64,000 nt of DNA, from the NCBI GenBank assembly GCA_020852175.1, contig JADZBH010000042.1, positions 62,001 to 126,000 of the forward strand, written 5' to 3'. Below are positions 32,501-40,565 of this stretch, in pieces (the stretch's first letter is position 1; each line of letters opens with the position of its first letter). Made by a program: the position numbers and the translations under genes. This stretch comes from Bryobacterales bacterium (GTDB lineage Bacteria > Acidobacteriota > Terriglobia > Bryobacterales > Bryobacteraceae). Below the pieces are notes generated by a model. It was not told the DNA's origin. It did not search any database and was given only the letters and a program-made list of their open reading frames with translations.

Positions 32501-33397
32501 TTCCACCACCGGCTGCATGCCCGTCCAGGAAGGGAACTTGTAGCTGACCCGGATGCTCTTCACCCTTGGCAGATCGAGCACGCGGATGGTGAAGTTCTTC
32601 GACTGCACGGCGCCGCTCTGGACGTAATATTCGACGTTCTCGGCCAGACCGGCGAAGAGGAATTCAAAACCGGCCGCGCCCGGCACGCGGTTCATCGCCA
32701 CCGGTTCCCACTTCGCGCCGCTGGCATACTTCGCATACAGGCGCACCTCGCGCGGGCTGAAGCCCATCGGTTGCACCTTGATCAATTGATCGGAGTTGCG
32801 CCGCACGGCCGCGTTGCCCGGCTCGACGGCGAGATCGTAGAAAGGCGCATTTCCATTTTTCGGCGCACCCGCCCATAGCAGCGACGCGCCATGGCCCCAG
32901 TAGCCCGGCCCGGCCACGATCAGATACACCAGCACGGCCACGCCTGCCACGGCGCCGGAGAGCCAGGCCGCCAGCCGGCCCGCGGGCACCAGTTCCTCCG
33001 GCTGGCTGCGCTCGGCGACACGCATCGTGTCGGCGGCCAGCAGGTTGAGAAACGGGTCGTCCGGGTTTTCGCGTTCCCGTTCGGCCACCGTCAGCAGACG
33101 CTGCTGAAAGTCAGGAAATGTCTGCTCGGTGCGCCGTGCCGCCACGAACCTGTTCAACCGTTTGATGGGACGCCACAGCGCCAGCACCGCCACGGCCGCC
33201 ATCGCGGCCCACAGCAGCAGACGCGCCACCGTCACCGGACCGCTGGCGAAGGCCAGCGCGTTCAGCGCCGCCACCAGCACGAGCGTCGCCGCCAGCGCCA
33301 CGGCCGCCAGCAGCAGCACGCCGCGCAGCGCCGTGCCCGTGCGAAGGCGCCGTTGCACCCTGTCCAAGTACGCGTTCAGTTCGTCGAGCGGCCTCAT
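29570..33397 (-). CDS. Very large membrane-anchored coiled-coil protein with Gln/Gly-rich regions (DUF4175-like)
   Basis: 1275 residues. The ATG at 33397 overlaps the stop of the VWA gene (ATGA). The N-terminus has two membrane helices (TALRGVLLLAAVALAATLVL, and VARLLLWAAMAAVAVLALW) and a third near 150-170 (LSGAVAGVAVLVYLIVAG). A periplasmic Ig-like beta region follows (about 190-480, with VKSIRVSYKFPSWTG and RAENPPEIRISRPGRDY). The rest, about 500-1270, is charged coiled coil broken by low-complexity stretches: a GGGGGG linker, tandem Gly-Gln-Gln repeats, and a second Gln/Gly-rich block. It resembles DUF4175-type proteins found with MoxR/BatA genes. A scaffold role is likely; no catalytic motif is seen. 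Confidence 0.8.
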   Translation of the reverse strand: MRPLDELNAYLDRVQRRLRTGTALRGVLLLAAVALAATLVLVAALNALAFASGPVTVARLLLWAAMAAVAVLALWRPIKRLNRFVAARRTEQTFPDFQQRLLTVAERERENPDDPFLNLLAADTMRVAERSQPEELVPAGRLAAWLSGAVAGVAVLVYLIVAGPGYWGHGASLLWAGAPKNGNAPFYDLAVEPGNAAVRRNSDQLIKVQPMGFSPREVRLYAKYASGAKWEPVAMNRVPGAAGFEFLFAGLAENVEYYVQSGAVQSKNFTIRVLDLPRVKSIRVSYKFPSWTGMQPVVEERGGDLRAVEGTEASLEVQTDKPVAEGAIVLDGQNRLALENLGNNRYRALVRIAKDGMYHVAAIDHGEAVRLTEDFFIEVRAENPPEIRISRPGRDYKASPIEEVAVAVEASDDFGLNEVNLHYSVNGGPEQTRTVLGRRGERNSAGSVLLALEDFKLVPGDLVSVYATAKDARVTARTDMYFIEAQPFEREYSQAQQGGGGGGAGGQQDQNNISARQKEIIAATFNQTKERKQTPAEAAETGKFLSDVQAKLKDQALSLSTRMQRRELTGENQEFASFQTNMKEAAAAMSAAAGKLKDRQWREALPDEQKALQHLLRAEAIFRQIQVAFGSRGGGGGGGGAGRDLENLFDLELDTEKNQYETGAQRSGQNQREQQVDEALQKLEQLARRQQELAQQQQKNKQSFQQRWQQEMLRREAEELQKKMEQLTRGQQGQQGQQSQQGQQGQQGQQGQQGQQGQQASGQQGGQAGQQQSGQRGQQQARPQVGRNMQNDRIDPRVERALERLKQATEDMRRAASSQAGQEQSGAGSEAEARRAAERLREAAESIAGMRQQESGGKMDRIAGRTEELARQQRELTNKLRQAYGSQEALARQQANPQASRRQNEDLAGQRQAMADELSRLEKEMQETARSMSSSDRAAATKLREALGEMQQNELGLRLKYSAETIRGGMGQYAYMREAPVTQMLDKLRDQVNEARKMLGQGGKQDPKQQGLESALDRVERLRRQMESAGRRGGQEQGQGQRSGDGQRGQGQPGNEQGQNQQGQPGQQQAGQGQPGQQGQPGQSGQQSASSQQNRQGQGNQGGQQQGNAAAGGQGGRQSGQGQGGNDGFRTFSGGARGQGNNDSAMNDGSYSPNAPGGRASDPRAVEQAFREGMRDLQSMRGMLGGESPEMSKEVNDLIRDMQRLDPARFRGNPELVEQLRSQMLAGLEQIELRLRREMDGKNGGQVRSTVARPVPPGYQEPVAEYFRRLSKGQK
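31120..31209 (-). repeat. Ten copies of a 9-nt tandem repeat encoding Gly-Gln-Gln
   Basis: Ten degenerate 9-nt units (plus-strand consensus CTTGCTGGC) inside the large coiled-coil gene encode mostly Gly-Gln-Gln with one Ser-Gln-Gln. Copy number can change by slippage without breaking the frame. A second, less regular Gln/Gly-rich block lies at about 30040-30300. Confidence 0.85.
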
Positions 33398-35409
33398 GTT
33401 GCCTCCTGCTCCACTCCCAGATACCGGCTGGAAACCACCGTCTCGATGACCGCCGCCAGAAGCGCGGCCAGCAAGAGGGGCCACCAGAACGGATGTACCT
33501 GCTCTACTTCCTTCTTGCCCGCGGCGGCAGGCCCCGCGGCCGCCTGTTCCGCATCACCCGATGACCCTGTCCACAGCGCGCGCGTCTCCTCGGGGATCAA
33601 CGACAGATCCGACTCGCGGCGGTCCGCGTTCACCGCGATCATCTCATGCCGGCCGTTGGCCCTGCGCACCTCGTAATACCCTTCGCGTTCGGCACGGTAG
33701 CTGGCCGCCCGCGCCGCCTCGGCCAGCGGCATGGCCCGCTTGCCGTCCGGGCCGATCACCTCCACGCCCAACGCCGTTTCCCGCTGCGACCGCAATTCGA
33801 TGTTCGAGCCCACGGCGGCCAGGCTTTGCCTGCCATCCACGCCCGCCAGATAACGCGCCGATTGTTCGGCGAACACCACGAAGGCCGGCGAAAGCGGAAG
33901 GTCGTTCGCCAGGTTGTCCAGCCCCGAGGCGAACACTAGCACGCGCCCTTCTCCCACACGCTTCTCATAGAGCAGCGGCGTCTCGTCGGTCAGCCGCGCC
34001 AGCACGCGCGCGCCCTCGGCCGGGGTTCGCACGGCGTAGTAAAACCGTACGCCTTGCCATCCGGAGGCCTGCGCCAGCGGCGCGAACGTGGTATCCACAT
34101 AGCCCACCGTGTCGAAGCGGGCTCCGTCGCGCGAGTAGTATCGCCCTTCGCTCACCGGCTCGCCCGTCACCGGCAACCGGTTCCGCCGCGCCGAGGCGGG
34201 TCCCAGCGCCAGCAGTACGCTGCCGCCCGTCCGGACATACTTGGTTAACGCCTCATCGAGCGCCGGAGGCAGCGACAACACATCGGCCACCACGACATAG
34301 GCGTAGCGCGACAGGTTCAATCCGCCCGCCTGCTCCACGGGCACGGCATCCAGGGTGAACGCGGACTCGCTGGCCGCGCCCAGCGCCGTCCGGTAGTACA
34401 GCGGCGAGCGCGTATCGCGGCTCTCATGCAGCATCAACGCCCGTTTCGGATCGGCGCGCTCGACGGCGAACAACAGGCGGTCGTCGCCCGGCAGTTCGTC
34501 GTTGCCGTCGATCCGGACCTCGCCTTTGGCGAAGCCGTAGCTGGCGTCCATGCCGATGAACTCCACCGTCGCCCGCCCGTTGGCCGCCAGTTCCACGGGT
34601 TTGGCTTGTAATACGCGGCCGTTCACCACGAGCGACACCACCTTCTTCGACGGGGGCGTTTCGTAGCCGGCCACGGTGGCCTGCACGCGTGTCTTCTTCG
34701 TGTCCCACACCGTCGCCGGCGCGCTCACGGTCTCCACGGTGAAGTTGGCCGCGCCGCGGCGGGCCACCGGGTGCAGTTTCAACTCCACGCCCGCGGGCAT
34801 CTGCAAGTCATTGAACCCGGCCGGCAGTCCGCTGCGCTGGAAGTCGCTGAACAGATGAACCTCGAGTGGCGATCGCGACGCCGCGGCGATGCTGCGCACG
34901 GCGCGGGTGAACTCGCCGTAGTTCGTCCTGCCGTCACCGGGCCGGATGCCTTCCACGGCCGCTCGCAGCAGGCCCGCGTCCTGCTCCGGGTTGGTGAGCA
35001 CATCGGCCTGATTGCCAAGCGCCACCACTTGCGCGCGCCTGCCGCCCTTACCGGCAATCATGCCGGCCGCCCCTTGCCGGGCATCGGCCAGCCGGGTTCC
35101 GGCCCTCATGCTAAAGCTGTTGTCCACGGCCACCACCAGGAGCGGCTCGCCTCGGTTCACCGCCGCCGTCCGCTTCCAGAACGGATTGGCGAAGGCAAGC
35201 ACCAGCAGAAGCATCAGCAGCAGCCGCAAGGCCATCAACAGCAGGTAGCGCAGACGGCGGTGTTTGATCGAACTTTGCGTACGTTGCTCGAAGAACATGA
35301 GCGAACTGAAGGGCAACGGCTCGGTTTTGTGCTGCCGCAGCAGGTGCACATACAGAGGCAGTCCAAGAACGGCCAGTCCGGCGAGAAACCAGGGTGCGAG
35401 AAAGCCCAC
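33394..35409 (-). CDS. BatA-like VWA domain membrane protein
   Basis: 671 residues. The N-terminus is the BatA-type double-helix module (MGFLAPWFLAGLAVLGLPLY, then RLRYLLLMALRLLLMLLLVL). The VWA domain starts at LLVVAVDNSFSMRAG, with the MIDAS D-x-S-x-S set intact. A long beta-rich middle and a GATase-like segment (YAYVVADVLSLPPALDEALT) follow. A C-terminal helix (FWWPLLLAALLAAVIETVVS) re-enters the membrane. VWA proteins pair with MoxR ATPases as substrate adaptors or targets. It follows DUF58 by 3 nt and overlaps the giant coiled-coil gene by 4 nt. Confidence 0.87.
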   Translation of the reverse strand: MGFLAPWFLAGLAVLGLPLYVHLLRQHKTEPLPFSSLMFFEQRTQSSIKHRRLRYLLLMALRLLLMLLLVLAFANPFWKRTAAVNRGEPLLVVAVDNSFSMRAGTRLADARQGAAGMIAGKGGRRAQVVALGNQADVLTNPEQDAGLLRAAVEGIRPGDGRTNYGEFTRAVRSIAAASRSPLEVHLFSDFQRSGLPAGFNDLQMPAGVELKLHPVARRGAANFTVETVSAPATVWDTKKTRVQATVAGYETPPSKKVVSLVVNGRVLQAKPVELAANGRATVEFIGMDASYGFAKGEVRIDGNDELPGDDRLLFAVERADPKRALMLHESRDTRSPLYYRTALGAASESAFTLDAVPVEQAGGLNLSRYAYVVVADVLSLPPALDEALTKYVRTGGSVLLALGPASARRNRLPVTGEPVSEGRYYSRDGARFDTVGYVDTTFAPLAQASGWQGVRFYYAVRTPAEGARVLARLTDETPLLYEKRVGEGRVLVFASGLDNLANDLPLSPAFVVFAEQSARYLAGVDGRQSLAAVGSNIELRSQRETALGVEVIGPDGKRAMPLAEAARAASYRAEREGYYEVRRANGRHEMIAVNADRRESDLSLIPEETRALWTGSSGDAEQAAAGPAAAGKKEVEQVHPFWWPLLLAALLAAVIETVVSSRYLGVEQEAT

Positions 35410-35412
35410 TCG

Positions 35413-36300
35413 TTAGAACCTCCCCTGCCGGATGCTCAGATACTCGCGCAACGCCTCGTCCAGCGGCCGGTCCGTGGCCACCTGAAAGTAATCCATGCCC
35501 GCCCGTTTGGCCTCGTCGCGCAAGGTGCGGATGTGGCCGTCGATCTTCTGGCGGTACTCCTCGCGTGCGTACTCGGGCGACACCTCCAGCGAGTCCTGCG
35601 TCTCCATGTCGATCAGAATCGCCGGCGCGTTCAGGTTGGGCCGCAGTTCGCGCGGATCCAGCACATGAAACAGGATCACCTCGTTGCCCCGGAAGCGCAG
35701 CGGAGCGATCGCCCTCACCACCTGAAGCGGGTCGGCCCAGAAATCGCTGATCACCGCGGCGATGCCGCGACGTTTCAGGAACTCCTGAAAGTGTTCGAAA
35801 GGCCGCTGGAAGTCGGTCCGCTGGCCCGGTTCGGCTCCGCCGATGCCATGCAGCAGGCGGTGCAACTGCCCCTGCCGCGTCGAAGGCGGAATGAAAACGC
35901 GCACCTCGTCGTCGAACACGATCAGCCCGCATGCGTCGCGCTGCCGCGAGGCCATGTAGCAGAGCGAGGCCGCCAGATAGCGCGCATAGTCGATCTTGTT
36001 CACGGAGTGCGAACCGTAGGCCATCGAGTTGGACGCATCCAGCAGCACCGTCAACTGGGAGTTCGTTTCGCCCCGGTAGCGCTTCAGCACGATGCGTTCG
36101 GAACGGGCGAACACGTTCCAGTCCACCTGCCGCAAATCGTCGCCTGGCGTGTAGCCGCGGTATTCGGCGAACTCCTGCGAGAAGCCGAAATCGGGCGAAC
36201 GGTGCAGGCCCGCGACAAAGCCGTCCACCACGGTCTTGGCCACCAGGTCCAGGCCGTTCACAGCCGCCAGCACTCTTGGTTCCAGGTAACGTTGCAGCAT
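35413..36300 (-). CDS. DUF58 protein with a VWA-like MIDAS (MoxR partner)
   Basis: 295 residues, soluble. The DUF58 core is GFSQEFAEYRGYTPGDDLRQ followed by VDWNVFARSERIVLKRYRGE. A MIDAS-like site reads LDASNSMAYG. Small DUF58 proteins without membrane helices are the constant partner encoded after moxR in many bacteria, where the ATPase is thought to remodel the VWA-bearing partner. Here the gene lies 28 nt after moxR and 3 nt before the BatA-like gene. Confidence 0.93.
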   Translation of the reverse strand: MLQRYLEPRVLAAVNGLDLVAKTVVDGFVAGLHRSPDFGFSQEFAEYRGYTPGDDLRQVDWNVFARSERIVLKRYRGETNSQLTVLLDASNSMAYGSHSVNKIDYARYLAASLCYMASRQRDACGLIVFDDEVRVFIPPSTRQGQLHRLLHGIGGAEPGQRTDFQRPFEHFQEFLKRRGIAAVISDFWADPLQVVRAIAPLRFRGNEVILFHVLDPRELRPNLNAPAILIDMETQDSLEVSPEYAREEYRQKIDGHIRTLRDEAKRAGMDYFQVATDRPLDEALREYLSIRQGRF

Positions 36301-36328
36301 GTCCGCTCAGGCCCCCCAGGCCGCTCCG

Positions 36329-37354
36329 TCACGCCTTGGGCGGCGGCAGTTGTTCCAGCAGTTGTCGCAGCAGAGCGTCCGAGGTCAGCCGTTCGCTCTC
36401 GGCGTGGAAGTTCAGCAGCAGGCGGTGCCGCAGGACCGGTATCGCCAGGGCGGTGATGTCTTCATAGGTTACGTGGTAGCGCTGGCGCGTCAGCGCGCGG
36501 GCCTTGGCCGCCAGCACCAGGAACTGCGCCGCGCGCACGCTGGCGCCATAGTTCACATACTTCTTGACGATGGCGGGCGCCTCGGCCGTGGAAAACCGCG
36601 TCGCCCGCACCAGCGAGATCGCATAGCGCGCCACCGAATCGGCGATGGGCACCATGCGCACCAGTTGCTGGAAGCTGGAGATCTCGGCGGCGTTGGTCAC
36701 CACGTCGAGAGCGGCCTCGTGCGTGGTGGTGGTAAGCCCGATCACGGCCATCTCCTCGTCGGCGCTGAGATAGTCGAGCACCGTGTTGAACAGGAAGCGG
36801 TCCAACTGCGCCTCGGGCAGCGGATAGGTTCCTTCCAGCTCGATGGGGTTCTGCGTGGCCAGCACGAAGAACGGAGCGGGCAGATTGTAATGGTTCCCGC
36901 GCACGGTGCAGGAGCGTTCCTGCATGGCTTCGAGCAGAGCCGATTGCGTCTTGGGCGGCGTACGGTTGATCTCGTCGGCAAGCAGGATGTTGCCGAAGAT
37001 GGGGCCAGGCACGAAGGTCCAGGTGCGGTGGCCGGTGGCGGGGTCCTCTTCAATGATGTCTGTTCCAGTGATGTCGGTGGGCATCAGGTCCGGCGTGAAC
37101 TGGATGCGTTTGAACTCCAGCCCGAGCGTGGTGGCGATGGTGCGCACCATCAGCGTCTTGGCCGTGCCCGGCAGCCCCGTGATCAAACAGTGGCCGCCCA
37201 CGAACAGGGCGATCAGAATCTGATCCAGAACCTCATCCTGGCCCACGATCACGCGGCGCACCTGCCGGGTGATGTCCGCGTGGCACTGCTGGAAGCGGTC
37301 GACGCGCGCCTTCAGTTCGGCGCTATCCAGATTCACGTCAGCCATCGTCGACAT
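36329..37354 (-). CDS. moxR: MoxR-family AAA+ ATPase
   Basis: 341 residues. Walker A is GLPGTAKT, Walker B is LLADEINRTPPK, sensor 1 is FFVLATQNPIE, and the arginine-finger region is LPEAQLDRFLF. This is the complete MoxR (AAA_3) set followed by the C-terminal lid domain. MoxR ATPases act as chaperones for VWA/MIDAS proteins. It starts 4 nt after the stop of the TPR-peptidase gene. It is probably the energy source for the machinery encoded around it. Confidence 0.95.
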   Translation of the reverse strand: MSTMADVNLDSAELKARVDRFQQCHADITRQVRRVIVGQDEVLDQILIALFVGGHCLITGLPGTAKTLMVRTIATTLGLEFKRIQFTPDLMPTDITGTDIIEEDPATGHRTWTFVPGPIFGNILLADEINRTPPKTQSALLEAMQERSCTVRGNHYNLPAPFFVLATQNPIELEGTYPLPEAQLDRFLFNTVLDYLSADEEMAVIGLTTTTHEAALDVVTNAAEISSFQQLVRMVPIADSVARYAISLVRATRFSTAEAPAIVKKYVNYGASVRAAQFLVLAAKARALTRQRYHVTYEDITALAIPVLRHRLLLNFHAESERLTSDALLRQLLEQLPPPKA

Positions 37355-37358
37355 GTCG

Positions 37359-39638
37359 TTATTCGTTCTCCTTCCGTTCGGCCTTGTCCGCGTTCAACTC
37401 GAGCATCAGCTTCTGCGCCGGCTTGAAGCCCGGCGCGGCCTCCAGCGCCAGGAAGACCTGCCCGGCGGCCTTCCCCTTGTCGCCCGCCTTCACATAAGCC
37501 CGCGCCAGATCGAAATGCGCCGCAGCGGGATCCGCGGGCCCGCCCGCCACCACGGCTTCAAATTCCCGCACCGCCGCCTGCGTCCGTCCCAGATCGAGGC
37601 TCAACTCGCCCAGTTTACGGTGCATGGCCTCGTCGTTCAGCGGATAAATATAGTTGATCTTCTCCAGCGTGCGCGCCGCCGCCGCCTTGCCGCCCGCCTC
37701 TTCCTGCAAGCCGGCCAGCCTCTTCAAAGTCTCCGGCATCTTGCCGCCCTTGCCGGCGTACTGCTCCAGCACGCGCCGCGCGCCGTCCTTGTTTTTTAAC
37801 TCCAGATACGCCGAGGCTACTGCCTCATAGGGGCTGCCCGGCTCCACATAGTCCGGATAGATGGCGATGAGCTGGTTGCCCTTTTCCACCAGCGCCGGGT
37901 GATCGGAGGCGCGTTTCAACGCCGTCAGCTCCGTCATCCCCTTGCGCCATTCCGCGGCCTTGGATACCGCCGTGCCCGCTTCCTTCTCCACCCAGGCCAG
38001 GAACTCCTTGTCGAACGTCTCGGGCGTCATGCCCAAGGCCTGCTGAATCACCTCCGGCGTGGTCTTCCTCGCGCCGAACAGGTGCATCATTTCGAGCAGC
38101 TTGTCGAAGTTCCACTTCATCTGGATGTAGTCGCAGATGCGTCCCGCCTGGAAGTAGCTGACGATCACCTGCTGCGGATACTTCGGACGCACGAAGCCCC
38201 GGTCCAACTCGGCCACGGGCAGCAACTGCCGGGCCGCGATGGCGGCCACGATCTCCGGCGTCATCCGGTCGCCCCAATCCGGCGCGGCTTCGGTCTCTTC
38301 GTGCACGGCGAAGCCCTCCGTGAACCAGCGCGGCACGCGGTGATGGGTGGCCGTCAGCACGAAGACGTGGCTCAACTCATGCCACAGCGTGCTGGCCCAA
38401 TGGAAGGTGCCCGGCTTGCGGCCCGAAGGCGAATCCATCGCCACCACATGGCCGAACGTGACTCCCAACGCGCCCAGCCCCGGCATGCCCATCGTGCGCA
38501 CGGCGAAATCCTCGTGGTCCGGATACACCTCCAGCCGCACGGGTTGTCCGATGGTCATCTTGTACTTCTTCTCGAAGGCGGCCACGGCCTTTTCCATCTC
38601 GGGCTGGAAGTAGAGCCGCAGTTGCTCCGCCTCCTTCTTGTGCAATTTCAAGATCGTCTTCGGGGTCTCGTAGGTCTCGAAATTCGCGTAGCTGTCCAGC
38701 AGCCGCAGCGAGTTCACCGTCGGACTGCTGTCGTACTTATTGTTGAAGCAAAGTTCCAACTGCTGGCGCGCCTCGGCGTCCTCGCCCACGCGCATCAGGT
38801 TGACGCCCAGTTCGCTGCGCGCCGCCCAGTTCTTCGGGTCCCGTTCAATCGCCTTGCGGTAGTGGGCGATGCCGTCGATGTAGCGGCGGTTCAACACAAG
38901 GTGATGCGCGATGATGGCGTGCGCCTCGCCGTAGCGAGGGTTCACCTTCCACACCTGTTCGAGCAGGGCGTCGGGCGAACGGTCGGCCAGAGCCTCGATG
39001 GCCGCTTTCACAGCCACGGCGTCGAAGGCGTCCGGCGAAAGAGCCAGAGCTTTATCGGCCTGGGCCGTGGCGCGTTGCGGGTCGGAATCCTCCAACGCCA
39101 GATTCGCCAGCAGTTCGTGCGCCTCCACCAGGTCCGGATCCTCCTCGGCCGCCTTGAAAGCCATCTCAAGCGCCTTCGGCGAAAAGCTCTCCGCCATGGC
39201 CATCGCCATGCCCAGCATCGCCTGCGCGTTCTTTTCCTCGATCTCCAACGCTTCCTGGAACAGCCCGGCGGCCTCGGCCGCGTTGAAGCGCTCCAGAAAC
39301 AGGCGGCCCCAGCGCACGCGCACGTTGGCGTCTTTCGGCGCGGCGGCGGCGGCTTGTTTGAACTGCGAATTGGCGCTCTTGTAGTCCCCGATGCCCCAGG
39401 CTCCCTCGGCGCGTTCGGCGGGATTCCGGCTGTCGAGCAGCTTTTCAAAACACTGCTCGGCCTGCTCCGCCTTCCCCAGATGCCGCGCCCGCCAGCAGTC
39501 CCTGGCGGCGGCCGTCATCACCGGAGCCGGCGCGGCAGAGCGCTCGCGCGCCGGCTGCTGCCCGCTCACGGCCGTGAAGATCGCGGCGGCAACCGCCAGC
39601 GCCGACACGCCTACCGGAATGGCTACCCGCCTTCCCAT
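37359..39638 (-). CDS. Exported TPR protein with a gluzincin (peptidase MA-like) protease domain
   Basis: 759 residues. An N-terminal signal or anchor (PVGVSALAVAAAIFTAVSG) precedes a long set of TPR-like helical repeats (about 40-330). A metallopeptidase domain follows with LWHELSHVFVL (His420, Glu421, His424) and the third ligand Glu441 in RWFTEGFAVHEE, the HExxH...E layout of the peptidase-MA/gluzincin group. More TPR-like helices fill about 540-750. The enzyme should be active outside the cytoplasmic membrane. Position between the C13-like gene (3 nt) and moxR (4 nt) ties it to the operon. Substrate unknown. Confidence 0.87.
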   Translation of the reverse strand: MGRRVAIPVGVSALAVAAAIFTAVSGQQPARERSAAPAPVMTAAARDCWRARHLGKAEQAEQCFEKLLDSRNPAERAEGAWGIGDYKSANSQFKQAAAAAPKDANVRVRWGRLFLERFNAAEAAGLFQEALEIEEKNAQAMLGMAMAMAESFSPKALEMAFKAAEEDPDLVEAHELLANLALEDSDPQRATAQADKALALSPDAFDAVAVKAAIEALADRSPDALLEQVWKVNPRYGEAHAIIAHHLVLNRRYIDGIAHYRKAIERDPKNWAARSELGVNLMRVGEDAEARQQLELCFNNKYDSSPTVNSLRLLDSYANFETYETPKTILKLHKKEAEQLRLYFQPEMEKAVAAFEKKYKMTIGQPVRLEVYPDHEDFAVRTMGMPGLGALGVTFGHVVAMDSPSGRKPGTFHWASTLWHELSHVFVLTATHHRVPRWFTEGFAVHEETEAAPDWGDRMTPEIVAAIAARQLLPVAELDRGFVRPKYPQQVIVSYFQAGRICDYIQMKWNFDKLLEMMHLFGARKTTPEVIQQALGMTPETFDKEFLAWVEKEAGTAVSKAAEWRKGMTELTALKRASDHPALVEKGNQLIAIYPDYVEPGSPYEAVASAYLELKNKDGARRVLEQYAGKGGKMPETLKRLAGLQEEAGGKAAAARTLEKINYIYPLNDEAMHRKLGELSLDLGRTQAAVREFEAVVAGGPADPAAAHFDLARAYVKAGDKGKAAGQVFLALEAAPGFKPAQKLMLELNADKAERKENE

Positions 39639-39641
39639 CTC

Positions 39642-40565
39642 TTATTTATCCAACTCCTCTTGCAGCCGCGCAAGTTCCAGAAGCGCCGCCTGCATCTGAC
39701 GGCGGTAGTCCTCCAACGGCATGGCCGCTTTTTCATACTTCAACTTGTCGATGCGCTGTTCGGCGCGTTCCTTCCGCGCCAGCAGTTCGCGTTTGGCCGG
39801 GTTCGCCGCCTCCCGCTGCGCGCCGCCAATGCGCAGCAGGGGAAACGACGCCGCCAGCAGTCCCTGGCCGTTCGCCGTCGAAGGCGCCCGCACGGCTTCG
39901 CCCGCGCCCGTGTCCTCCAGCACGGCGTGCTCGGTGGCCAGCCGTTTGTTCGTTTCGTAAAACTCCACCGTCCTGCGGTCGGCGTAGCGGTAGGCTTCCA
40001 GCGCCGAGACCACCTCGTTCTTGTCCGTATCGGCCGCCGGATCGCGCAGCGCCTCCACCCAATAGCGCGCAAACACCGTGGCGTTGCGTTCCGTACCGGC
40101 CTTGGTGGCCAGGATCACCGCGCGCCTGGCCCGTTGCAGCGCCTCCAGCGCGCCGCCGCTCGCGCTGGTCGTGTTCACCACAAGCTGCCGCCCGGCCGGC
40201 ACACGGTCGCACAACGCCGCCAGTTCCGTGCCGGATAGGTCGGGCCCCGGGATATTGAGCTTATACTCGGCTCCGTCGTGGCTGCCATGCCCGATCAGCA
40301 GCAGCACGAAGGCGTCGGTTGGTTTTGCCGCCGCCGCGAGTTGTTCAAAGGCGGCCTTGATCTTCTCCCGCGTGGCCCCGGAGCCGGCGAGCGTCACCAC
40401 GTTCACCTCGCCACCGCTGCCCCGCAGCAGCTTTTCCACCTCCCTGGCCTGCGCCGCGAACCGTTGCTCGTAATCCTTCTCGCCGCCCAGTCCGGCGATG
40501 GTCAGATAGTGCGTGGCCGCCGCCGCCGGCCATGCCAGACAACATGCCATCAGAAGCCGCCTCAT
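39642..40565 (-). CDS. Caspase/legumain-fold (C13-like) exported protein with Ser at the Cys position
   Basis: 307 residues. The ATG at 40565 overlaps the stop of the upstream gene (ATGA). Signal peptide MRRLLMACCLAWPAAAA. The core matches clan CD peptidases: after a strand (DAFVLLLIGHGSHDG) comes the catalytic His93; the strand that normally ends in D-A-C-H-S-G-G reads VVNTTSASGG, so Ser134 takes the place of the nucleophilic Cys. It may be inactive, use Ser, or act as a binding fold. The last ~55 residues form a coiled coil (ELLARKERAEQRIDKLKYEK). It lies just before the metallopeptidase gene in the operon. Confidence 0.75.
   Translation of the reverse strand: MRRLLMACCLAWPAAAATHYLTIAGLGGEKDYEQRFAAQAREVEKLLRGSGGEVNVVTLAGSGATREKIKAAFEQLAAAAKPTDAFVLLLIGHGSHDGAEYKLNIPGPDLSGTELAALCDRVPAGRQLVVNTTSASGGALEALQRARRAVILATKAGTERNATVFARYWVEALRDPAADTDKNEVVSALEAYRYADRRTVEFYETNKRLATEHAVLEDTGAGEAVRAPSTANGQGLLAASFPLLRIGGAQREAANPAKRELLARKERAEQRIDKLKYEKAAMPLEDYRRQMQAALLELARLQEELDK

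Noticed and set aside
37899..40238. 779-codon open frame opposite the TPR-peptidase and C13-like genes
   Set aside because: It has no recognisable domain and the low-complexity Arg/His/Leu composition of a shadow. The minus-strand genes carry clear motifs.
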